NCBI RefSeq assembly: GCF_014472395.1
Contig: NZ_JACSZW010000006.1
Span: 186,001 to 250,000 of the forward strand
Reading direction: 5' to 3'
Origin: Pedobacter sp. N36a
GTDB lineage: Bacteria > Bacteroidota > Bacteroidia > Sphingobacteriales > Sphingobacteriaceae
Length of the DNA stretch: 64,000 nt
A program made the position numbers and the translations under genes. Under the pieces are notes generated by a model. That model was given only the letters and a program-made list of their open reading frames with translations. It had not been told where the DNA came from and did no database searches. Below are positions 20,201 through 28,175 of the stretch, one piece after another; positions within the stretch are counted from its first letter, which is position 1, and each line of letters starts with the position of its first letter.

Positions 20201-21305
20201 CAATGGGAAAGGGATTCCAGAAGAAAGCCGGGATAAGCTGTTTACCAATTTCTACCAGGTCAAAGATCCGCTTTCCAGGAATAGCGGGACGGGAATCGGG
20301 CTGGCACTTTCTAAAAAGATTGCAGAGCTGCACCATGGGAACTTATTTTTAACGGAGCAGAAAGACATTCCTGAGGCCGGCATTCGTACCTGCTTCTGCT
20401 TGAAGCTGAAATTAGGGCAAGGACATTTTTCAAAAGAAGAGCTAGTGCAAGATTTTCTTAACTCGGAAAATCCGGCGCATTACCAGGCTGCTGACCTGCG
20501 GCTGGAGGAACAGCTGGTTCAAATACCAGTAGAAAGCGGAGATGCGGATGAGCAGATCACGATTTTGATTGTGGAAGATAACCATGAGGTCAGAGATTTT
20601 ATCGTACAGTCTTTACGGCCGTTTTATATTGTGCTGGAAGCAGAGAATGGGGCTTTAGGCGTTGAGATTGCGATAGAAAAAATACCAGACCTGATTGTGA
20701 GTGATGTGATGATGCCGGTGATGGATGGATTGGAGCTATGCCGTACTTTAAAAACGGATGTCAGGACCAGTCATATTCCAGTGATCCTGCTGACCGCAAG
20801 AACTGGAAATATTCATGAAGTGAATGGCTTGAAAACAGGGGCAGAGGCTTACCTCACCAAACCTTTCAGCATGAGCAGTCTGCAGCTGACGATCTCCAAC
20901 CTGCTCATGCTGCAAGCCAATATGAGGCGGAAATTTAGTCAGCAGATTACCTTACAGCCTGCCAATATTTTAATCGAGTCTTCCGACGAGGAATTCCTAA
21001 ACAAAGTGATGGCCCTGATAGAGGATAACTTTACGACACCAGAGTTTAGCGTCAACACCCTGGCTTCGGAACTTGGTATGAGTACGCCCATCCTTTATAA
21101 AAAGATTAAAGCGCTGACCGGCCTCACCGTGAATAACTTCCTGAAATCTGTGCGCCTGAAAAGAGCGGCTCAGCTCCTCCGACAAAAGGTGTACACCGTT
21201 TATGAGGTGGCATATCTCGTCGGCTTTAGTGATCCCAAATATTTCAGTAAAGAGTTTGTGAAACAGTTTGGCAGAACCCCTTCTGATTATGCTGTCGAAG
21301 AATAA
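17235..21305 (+). CDS. Hybrid two-component system sensor/regulator (HTCS) of the polysaccharide locus
   Basis: One 1356-residue polypeptide carries the full signalling chain. A signal peptide ending TAQ is followed by two seven-bladed-type propellers of Reg_prop repeats (many WVGT/WIGT motifs to about residue 680). Then come a Y_Y_Y domain to about 785, one membrane helix near 793-820 and HisKA with FFTNVSHEIRTPL (H near 842). The ATPase domain contains GTGIGLALSKKIAELH, the receiver has D1157 in LIVSDVMMPVMDG, and a C-terminal AraC helix-turn-helix spans about 1250-1353. Such proteins sense an oligosaccharide in the periplasm and activate the adjacent susCD and enzyme genes. It opens the locus running to 46677. 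Confidence 0.96.
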   Translation: MNHFKLLLLGLLFSCIGATAQQKSISFNHLTVENGLSQSSVLSITQDSLGFMWFGTKDGLNKFNTQNFEIYKYHKNDTTSLTSSMNINALLTDSKGNVWVGTQKGLNLYLPKTNSFKRFQYHAKQKHSLSNNIIRNIYEDRQGFIWVGTDSGLNKLVAPDKFERYMTSSDPQKGPVHHLIKSVYQDHNNVMWVGTLQGLTSMILKNGKYVYRSYVHDRNRPESLSDNDISYILEDHRNNLWIGTHSGGLELMDRATGTFKHFRFKNGQPNSISSNVIRKMMQAKDGKLWVSTLNGINIIDVDTYAIKVLNHLPDDPSSLNQNSIYDLMQDAAGSIWVGTYYGGVNVYHVNSTPFREYKSKIGKNGLSSNVVSSIVEDSKNNLWIGTEAEGLNYYDRASGRFTSFRHDPENPSSLSSTLVKAVSIDHKGKVWIGTYEGGLDLYQPATKNFRHYAPNPADPKALNSNRIVALLHDRQQRFWIGTRANGLFLYNEKTDDFSPFSGVNDKHDLKVVRYLFQDSKNNVWICCNSGTYILEPNATKVRKFKNNDNRMQFNDINFIQEDSRGYIWLGGYESGLIRYQPQNKTIRSFKKEDGLPSNVVLGMLEDDKGNLWISTDNGLSKFDRKTFKTYTVRDGLPGNVFNYNSFFKDSRGEFFFGGFNGLVSFFPDQIKDNNRVPKVVFTRLKLFNKPIAINDETQLLKENISLTKALTFSYHQNIFTVDFAVLNYIKSEKNRYAYRLEGFEKDWNYVSNPSATFTNLPSGTYTLLIRGSNNDGVWNPVPTKLLIHVNPPFWKTWWAYLIYLSAFLGLLFLFSRFLWIRALLKREQDVYQMKLDFFTNVSHEIRTPLTLIEGPLETLINETQESPVLNRKLLTVRRNAGRLTRLVNELLDFRKAESGKLSLNISPGNIVGFAKEIYLSFTDLAIKQHIDYQFLSDEEELEVYFDNEQLEKVLYNLLSNAFKCTPDGGMIRLSVLKTADGFVEIRTCDNGKGIPEESRDKLFTNFYQVKDPLSRNSGTGIGLALSKKIAELHHGNLFLTEQKDIPEAGIRTCFCLKLKLGQGHFSKEELVQDFLNSENPAHYQAADLRLEEQLVQIPVESGDADEQITILIVEDNHEVRDFIVQSLRPFYIVLEAENGALGVEIAIEKIPDLIVSDVMMPVMDGLELCRTLKTDVRTSHIPVILLTARTGNIHEVNGLKTGAEAYLTKPFSMSSLQLTISNLLMLQANMRRKFSQQITLQPANILIESSDEEFLNKVMALIEDNFTTPEFSVNTLASELGMSTPILYKKIKALTGLTVNNFLKSVRLKRAAQLLRQKVYTVYEVAYLVGFSDPKYFSKEFVKQFGRTPSDYAVEE

Positions 21306-21421
21306 TTGGGGATTATTTAAGAATTTCTCCCTTTATAATTAAGAATTTACCCCTTCAGAGATGTACAGGAACGCTACATTAGCAAAACCAAGTATAATTT
21401 ATCTGTAAGACCAAAGATCTG

Positions 21422-21598
21422 ATGAACGAGTATTCTATGATTTCCTGTCCTGTATTTCCTATCGCTGGAAATGTTTTTCAGGATCCCTCATCACTATTAT
21501 GTGCTGGCATTAGTGCCGGTCATGAGCTGATCGCAGCCCTGGTGTATCCAATAAACGTGCTGGTAGCGCCTCTAGGATTTCAAAAAAACAACTATTGA
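21422..21598 (+). CDS. Possible 58-residue leader ORF upstream of the AraC regulator
   Basis: ATG 21422 opens a 58-codon frame, MNEYSMISCPVFP continuing to GFQKNNY, ending at TGA 21596-21598. That stop is two bases before the ATG of the AraC-family gene, a spacing typical of translational coupling. The sequence is hydrophobic in its second half (HELIAALVYPINVLVAPL) but has no recognisable family. It could be a leader peptide or a chance frame; nothing else occupies the 295 bases between the HTCS and the regulator. Confidence 0.3.
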   Translation: MNEYSMISCPVFPIAGNVFQDPSSLLCAGISAGHELIAALVYPINVLVAPLGFQKNNY

Positions 21599-21600
21599 TT

Positions 21601-22482
21601 ATGAAAGCACAACTACTAAAAGTATCTATGGCTCCTGCGCAATCATTTAGTATCAGACAGGATGTCGAACCATTTGTCAACAATAAATGGCATTACCACC
21701 AGGAGTTAGAGTTGATTTACTTTAATGAAGGTAAGGGCACTCAGTTTATCGGTGATAACATTCAGTCTTTTAATTCTGGAGACATCATTCTGGTAGGTGC
21801 GAATTTGCCGCATTACTGGAGATTTGAGGATGCCTATTTTGAAGGTGGCGAAAAGAGCGGTACTGCAGATGTGAAGGTCGCTCATTTCAGTGAAGATCTT
21901 TGGGGAGATTTCTTTTTAAACCTGCCGGAAAATAGAGCCTTAAAAGATGTGATGGAGAAATCCAAAAGAGGTGTGAAGGTGACTGGGAAAAATAAAGAAA
22001 TGGTAGCGACATTACTTACCCGAATGCTGGAAGCAGAAGGAGCGGAAAGGATCATCATGTTGATGCAGGCCTTACTGGAAATCGCGAAATGTGGTGAACT
22101 GGAAACCCTGGCTTCTGTAGGGTTTCAGTACGACCTGGAGCAGGTAGAGAAAGACCGCATCAGCGACATCTATGAATATACGTATGCAAATTTCAGGAAT
22201 AAGATCTGTCTGGAGGAAATTGCCGATGTGGCCAGGATCAGCCCAAATTCTTTCTGCCGTTATTTTAAATCGCGCACCAGAAAAACCTATTCTCAGTTTC
22301 TGACAGAGATCAAAGTAGGGCAGGCCTGCAAGCTTTTAATTGAAGCGCACCTCAACCTTAAACAAATCTGCTATAATAGTGGCTTTAATAATTTTGCCAG
22401 TTTCCATAAGTGTTTTAAAAAAGTAACCGGGAAAAGCCCGCTCTGTTATCAGCGGGAATTTGTAACCGAATATATCAACTAA
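21601..22482 (+). CDS. AraC-family transcriptional regulator with cupin sensor domain
   Basis: A 293-residue protein. ATG 21601 (MKAQLLKVSMAP) is preferred to TTG 21595. The N-terminal cupin (residues about 15-110) has WHYHQELELIYF and GDIILVGANLPHYW, a small-ligand or sugar-binding fold. The C-terminal double helix-turn-helix (about 190-290) has LEEIADVARISPNSFCRYFK and ICYNSGFNNFASFHKCFKKVTG. It lies between the HTCS gene and susC in the same direction. A second, cytoplasmic layer of control over the locus, sensing a released sugar, is the natural inference. Confidence 0.92.
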   Translation: MKAQLLKVSMAPAQSFSIRQDVEPFVNNKWHYHQELELIYFNEGKGTQFIGDNIQSFNSGDIILVGANLPHYWRFEDAYFEGGEKSGTADVKVAHFSEDLWGDFFLNLPENRALKDVMEKSKRGVKVTGKNKEMVATLLTRMLEAEGAERIIMLMQALLEIAKCGELETLASVGFQYDLEQVEKDRISDIYEYTYANFRNKICLEEIADVARISPNSFCRYFKSRTRKTYSQFLTEIKVGQACKLLIEAHLNLKQICYNSGFNNFASFHKCFKKVTGKSPLCYQREFVTEYIN

Positions 22483-22720
22483 ACAGCAGGCCAATTCTGT
22501 TGACAACTACGCCAAACCGACCGACTGATTCCTAAAAAATAATCCGTCCCTTAGATTAACCAAAATAAACTTAAACGAATAATAATGAAAATGACCACCA
22601 CTACTACAAAGCGCCATAGGGGATATATGGCCTTGCCCTCCTGACCAGCACAATGGCCGGATTCCCGGAATAATTAGCTGAAGATCAATTAAAGTATTTA
22701 CTCATTTTTAAAACTGAAGT

Positions 22721-25700
22721 ATGAAGGAAATTTATACTATGAACCTCTATTTGTCTAACAAATGGAAACTGTGCACGATCAGGAAGGTTGGCGTCATCAT
22801 TTTACTTGCCATCGGGATGTTGTTTTCCCCTTCTGTGTATGCACAAACAATTAAAGTAAAAGGCGTAGTGAAGGATGATAAAGGGGTGCCGCTTCCAGGG
22901 GTGGGCATCAAAATTAAAGGGACTTCAACGGGTACTTCTACCAATGGTGATGGTCTATACAATATCACAGTACCTAACGCAGCAACGGTATTGGTGTTTA
23001 GTTATATCGGCTATATGCCTCAGGAAGAGACAGTAGGTGCTAGAACTACCCTAAATATCAGCCTGAAGGAAGATTTTTCTGATCTGGAGGAGATTGTAGT
23101 AACAGGTTATGGTGGGGTGGCTAGAAAGAAAGACCTTACCGGTGCCAGTTCTTCTGTGAATGAAAAGGCGATTAAAGAACGTCAGCCAATTAACCTTTTT
23201 GATGCTTTGCAAGGCCAGGCAGCAGGGGTTTTAATTGTGAATGATGGCGGTGGTGCCCCAGGTGCTACAGGTTCTATTCAGATTCGTGGTACTTCTACTT
23301 TGAATGGTGGAAATGGACCTTTATATGTAGTAGATGGAGTAATTGACGAGAATGGTGCGAATATCAATCCTGCCGATATGGCCAATATAGAAGTATTAAA
23401 AGATGCGGCATCTGCTTCCATCTATGGTTCACGTGCCGCAAATGGTGTAATTTTAATTACGACTAAGAGAGGACAGGAAGGAAAACCTTCCATCGATGTG
23501 ACTTACAACCATGTATTTGGACGTTTAGCCCATAGTATTCCAATCAGTAACTCTGCGGAAGTACGTGCATTTAGAGCAATCCAAGGCAGAACAAATGCTA
23601 CAGATTCCCTGAATCCAAGTTTCAATGCTGATAATGACCTGCAGGATATCCTATTAGGTAATCTTGCTCAAAAGAAAGAAGTTAAACTGGGAATTAGTGG
23701 TGCCCAAAAAGGATTGAACTATTATACCAGTTTAAATTACCTGGATGATCAATCTATCATTAAAAACAGCTGGGCAAAACGTCTGCAGTCGAGGATAAAC
23801 ATCGGCTATCAGATCTCCCCAAAATTAAAATATTCGAATAATGTGTCCTTCGGCTGGTCTAAAGGAAATGCAATTCCAGTGGGAAATACGATAAAGGTGG
23901 TCGTAGACCGACCTGCTTATTCCTTACTTTACTATCCTGACGGAACTTTAACCAGTTATATTGCCTCAAAAAGAAATCCAATTGCTCAGGCTTTATATGA
24001 GCGGGATGAGGAGGAGGTGTATTCTGCACAATTGAATAATCAGCTGGATTACTCTTTTACGAAAGACCTGAAGTTTACGACTTTGTTTAATGCAAAATTA
24101 GATAATGCCCAGAGTATGTATTTTTCGCCAAGGATCATTTCAGCGAATAAAGATCAGAACTCCGGGAAAAATGAAATGAACAAAACGTTCAGGTATGAAT
24201 ACCAGGCTTTTGTGAATTATAACAGAACAGTGCTAACCGACCATGCTTTTTCTGGTTTGCTGGGTTTTAGTGCAGACAGAAGAAAGTTCGACCGTGTCCA
24301 TACAGAGTATCAGAATAGTGTGAACGAGGCAATTTTCGTGACGCTTCCAGATTACTTGACGGCCTCTAAAAGTTATACAGATGGAACCGCAAATTCTACG
24401 GCTTCTATTTTTAGCAGACTGGGATACAACTATAAAGGACGGTATATCTTACAGGGAACCTATCGTAGAGATGGATCTTCAAGATTCGGATCAGAAAATC
24501 GCTGGGGTAATTTCTTTTCTGCTTCTGCAGCTTGGCGTTTCTCTGATGAGAAATTCATGAGCTTTGCAAAACCTTACCTGGAAGATGCAAAACTCCGTTA
24601 CAGTTTTGGTCAGTTAGGAAACGATAAAATTGGAGATTACGAATCTTATACCAAGTTCGGATTTGCAGGAAACTATAATGGCATTGGTGCTGCGGTGCCC
24701 GTTGCAAATTTTGGTAATCCTTACATCAAATGGGAAACCACTACACAGAACAATATTGGAATGGACCTGAGCTTCTTTAAAGGAAGGTTAGGCATCACCG
24801 CTGATTATTAAGTGAAAGAAACCAGTAACCTTTTGTACCCAAGAGAATTGGCTAAAGAAACCGGATATAGTACGGTACTGGTGAATGTAGGAACGATACA
24901 GTCGAAAGGTTTTGAGTTTGTGGCCACAGGAACACCAATCGCTACCAAAAATTTTGAATGGAGCATCATGGGTAACATCACCTTTGAGCGCGGAAAAGTG
25001 AAAAAACTGGCAGGCGGTATTCCACTGTTTGTAGGTAATAAATGGTATGTAGAAGAGGGTGGTAAAATTGGTAACTTTTATGGTTGGAAAAACCTGGGTG
25101 TATACCAGTGGAATGAATCGAATGCTTACGATGAAAACTGGAAAAAGCTGACCTTAGTATTAGAGAATGGACAGCCTAAAATTGAGAATGGCAAAGCCGT
25201 TTATACTTCAAACGGACAGCCATACACCGGAAATGTACTCAGCAAAAGCGCACCAGATGGTAAGCTAAAAGGTGGTGATGCAGAGTGGGAAGAAGTAAAA
25301 GCTGACGGGGTGATTGATGATGAAGATCGTCAGATTCTAGGTAATGCTACTCCTGATTTTTATCTGGGTGTGACGAACAATTTCCGTTACAAAAATATAG
25401 CCTTGTCCTTTACTTTCAATGGTTCATTCGGTGGTGAAGTGTACAACTCTCTGCTGCAAACTCAGAATAACCCCTCAAATACCGGTGCCGGATCTCCGGA
25501 TATGGTTTACAACTCCTGGAGAAAACCTGGTGATATTGCCAAATACCCTTATTACATCGAGAAGAATAACCGTGGAAACCTGAAAACCAATCAGAATAGT
25601 TTATATGTAGAAGATGCTTCTTTCTTTAGGTTATCGAGTGCACGCTTATCGTACCAACTCAATGAAAAATGGTCGAAAACTGTTGGCCTGAGAAGGATTA

Positions 25701-25855
25701 CTACTTATGTATATGGCAGCAATTTATTAACCTGGACAAATTACCGAGGTTATGATCCTGAGTTTAGTACCAACAACCCTTTAACCCCGGGTGATGACGT
25801 TGGTAAATATCCAAGAAGAAGAGAGTTTGGTTTAGGTATCAATGTTAATTTCTAA
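22721..25855 (+). pseudogene. susC: SusC-family transporter interrupted by one in-frame stop codon
   Basis: The first part (22721-24808, 696 codons) has a signal peptide ending VYAQ, a carboxypeptidase-D-like domain, the plug signature KDAASASIYGSRAANGVILI and the first barrel strands, up to GRLGITADY. A TAA stands at 24809-24811. The same frame then continues without another break for 347 codons (VKETSNLLYPRELAKETGY to a normal SusC end, GLGINVNF). Changing TAA to TAT or TAC would restore a 1044-residue transporter with the usual Y-Y-V at this point. As read, no complete barrel can form. It is followed directly by susD. Recent nonsense mutation and sequence error are both possible. Confidence 0.88.
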
Positions 25856-25859
25856 TAAG

Positions 25860-27413
25860 ATGATGATGAAAAAGATAATCGCGATGTCTGCTTTAGGCGC
25901 AGCGTTGTTACTAGGTGGCTGTAAAAAGTTTTTAGATGAAAGACCTTTCAATCAGGTACCCTTAGCGGATTTTTATAAAAATAGATATGATGTGGAAGCT
26001 GCAGTTGCAGGGATGTATTCTGGCTTCCAGCAGGAGATGGTGGGTAAAGACCAGTACACAGAAAAGTATATGTATTGGGGAGAATACCGTTCGGATAATT
26101 TCGACAGGTTTCTGATCTATACTAAAGATTTTGTGGACGAGGTGGTACTGAATAGTTTAACCCCTACCAATCAGTTTTCGGATTGGACCGGGCTATATTC
26201 TGTCATTGGCAGAGCGAATAATAATATTAAATATATTCCGCTGACGGCAACCCTTGATCCGCTGCTGACGCCAGCGATGGTGAACAGCTACCTTTCTCAG
26301 ACCTATGCCCTGCGTGGCATGAGTTATTTTTACCTGGTTAGGGTTTGGGGTGATGCAGTGGTGAGGCTGGAACCTTATGAAAGTCTGGATGCCGTTGCTG
26401 ATGAACCTCGGGTGGCTAAGGATAAGGTGATCAATGAAGTGATCATTCCTGATCTCCAGAAAGCTTATGACCTGGTGAAAAAAGGGGATAAGCCTGTGGT
26501 GTTCAATATTGGTGAAGCAGCAATCTGTGCTACTATGGCTGATGTATATATGTGGAAGAAAGATTATCCAAATGCCATTAAATGGATCAAGCTTTTATTT
26601 GCCGCCAAAGGTCCTACAGGAGCACTGTATACTGGAGCTAGTGAGTTGAATCTGCAGCCTTCTGCGACCTGGAAAAACATGTTTACGGCGCCTGCAAGTA
26701 GTATGGAGTCCATTTGGAGCATCCACTGGGATTACCAGAAAAATGGCTGTGCCTGTATGCAGACTTCCTGGACTTCTAACAATAAACAGATTTCTATAGA
26801 TGAGGGTATTTATGGGACCTGGTTTCAGCCACAAGTAGCGGTAGCCACCAGGACTACAGATATCAGACCAAGACAGACGGCGGATGTGTTTTTTGGAGGG
26901 ACAAAACCAAACAGGGATCGTTTTGTGAAATGGTATCCAACGGCTGCCAATCCTATTGCTGCAGACCCATGGCCAGCCAGCAACCAATTGCTGCCGGTTT
27001 ATTTGACAATGTATCGTCTGGGGGATATTTACCTGCTGTATGCAGAAGCATTGAATGCAACTGGTGATTTGCCGAATGCGCTAAAGTACCTAAACTATGT
27101 TCGAAAGCGTGCGGTGGTTCCTGAGTATCTGCCTACAGATCCTTTGGTATCCAATCAAATTGCGATGGAAAATGCGATCCTGAACGAAAGACAGCTGGAG
27201 CTTTTTGGAGAAGGAAAGAGATGGTTCGACCTGGTTCGTACCAATCATGTGAAAGCAGTGATGGACCCGATCCTTAAACGAAGACAAACGGCTGCCGGAA
27301 ATATCAGTGCTCCAGGATTTTTGAATCCTGAGCATAAAGTCTACTGGCCATTACATAGAAATGTGCTGAACTCTAATGCTAAACTAAACCAAAACCCTGG
27401 TTACACCGATTAA
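25860..27413 (+). CDS. susD: SusD/RagB-family surface glycan-binding lipoprotein
   Basis: A 517-residue lipoprotein. ATG 25860 is chosen (MMMKKIIAMSALG) rather than 25842, which would overlap the end of susC. Lipobox LLGGC (C21) precedes KKFLDERPFNQVPL. Family blocks include YALRGMSYFYLVRVWGDAVV, YLLYAEALNATG and the C-terminal NERQLELFGEGKRWFDLVRT. It caps the SusC barrel and selects the glycan for import. It begins 4 bases after the susC stop and is intact although its partner gene carries a nonsense codon. Confidence 0.95.
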   Translation: MMMKKIIAMSALGAALLLGGCKKFLDERPFNQVPLADFYKNRYDVEAAVAGMYSGFQQEMVGKDQYTEKYMYWGEYRSDNFDRFLIYTKDFVDEVVLNSLTPTNQFSDWTGLYSVIGRANNNIKYIPLTATLDPLLTPAMVNSYLSQTYALRGMSYFYLVRVWGDAVVRLEPYESLDAVADEPRVAKDKVINEVIIPDLQKAYDLVKKGDKPVVFNIGEAAICATMADVYMWKKDYPNAIKWIKLLFAAKGPTGALYTGASELNLQPSATWKNMFTAPASSMESIWSIHWDYQKNGCACMQTSWTSNNKQISIDEGIYGTWFQPQVAVATRTTDIRPRQTADVFFGGTKPNRDRFVKWYPTAANPIAADPWPASNQLLPVYLTMYRLGDIYLLYAEALNATGDLPNALKYLNYVRKRAVVPEYLPTDPLVSNQIAMENAILNERQLELFGEGKRWFDLVRTNHVKAVMDPILKRRQTAAGNISAPGFLNPEHKVYWPLHRNVLNSNAKLNQNPGYTD

Positions 27414-27423
27414 TAAAAAGACA

Positions 27424-28170
27424 ATGAATAAGATCAATAGATTACTGAAAAGGTACGCCTTCTTATTGCTGTTCCCATTAACGGGATGCACGTTGTTCGA
27501 TATGGAACTGCAAAAGAAATACGATTATAATCCTCAAACACTGGATCCGAACATTCACATCTCGGCCAGGAAGTTCTTAGAAGACCGTTCTTATGAAGGC
27601 CCGACTAACCTGAGCGATACGGTTTTTAAATGGATGAGAAAAGGTTTGGAATATGCAGAGATTGATCTTGCTGCCTATGAAAAGCAGGGCATGACTTTCA
27701 TGTTTCTTCACAATGATGCGATTCGTGTTTGGGATGCCAAGACGAATAAGGTGACTGGAGGAATGTGGTTTGATTTCCCTATTATCACCCAGGTGTCTGG
27801 TACAGGGGTAATTACAAGCAGGCCTGCCACAAAATGGTCAGATTATCCAAAGGCTGATGTGAAGAATTATTTTCTTTACCTGATGCTGCAGGGGACTTAT
27901 AACTTCAACAATCTCCGTTTAACGCCCGTTGATGCGCAAACCATGCTGCCTCCAGGAACATTGGCCAGTAAAACTTCTACGCTGGGCTATTTGAATGGGG
28001 GAAACGGATTTGATCAGGAAGGTAAAATGAGTTTATCTATTTTAAACAACGATGACCTTGCGCCATTGGTGATTAATAAATTAACGAAAAATAGATCCGG
28101 TGGTTATGTGACCACAAATGCCATTGTTCATGTCTATGGCGCCACAGTTTATCCTTACCGACCAGAATAA
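27424..28170 (+). CDS. Lipoprotein of unknown fold in the SusE/SusF position (possibly fasciclin-like)
   Basis: A 248-residue lipoprotein with lipobox PLTGC (C22). The segment TVFKWMRKGLEYAEIDLAAY followed by FMFLHNDAIRVW is reminiscent of fasciclin-domain proteins that often follow SusD in Bacteroidota, but the match is weak. It lies 10 bases after susD and 5 bases before the GH2 gene, inside the operon. That is the usual place for an auxiliary surface glycan-binding protein. No catalytic motif is visible. Function as a glycan-binding protein is inferred from position only. Confidence 0.75.
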   Translation: MNKINRLLKRYAFLLLFPLTGCTLFDMELQKKYDYNPQTLDPNIHISARKFLEDRSYEGPTNLSDTVFKWMRKGLEYAEIDLAAYEKQGMTFMFLHNDAIRVWDAKTNKVTGGMWFDFPIITQVSGTGVITSRPATKWSDYPKADVKNYFLYLMLQGTYNFNNLRLTPVDAQTMLPPGTLASKTSTLGYLNGGNGFDQEGKMSLSILNNDDLAPLVINKLTKNRSGGYVTTNAIVHVYGATVYPYRPE

Positions 28171-28175
28171 AATTT

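Noticed and set aside
22585..22644. A 19-codon ORF (MKMTTTTTKRHRGYMALPS) upstream of susC
   Set aside because: Too short and low in complexity, with no coupling to susC and no recognisable motif; chance cannot be excluded.
26595..26987. A 130-codon minus-strand ORF inside susD
   Set aside because: It is a shadow of the intact SusD frame, which carries all family blocks.
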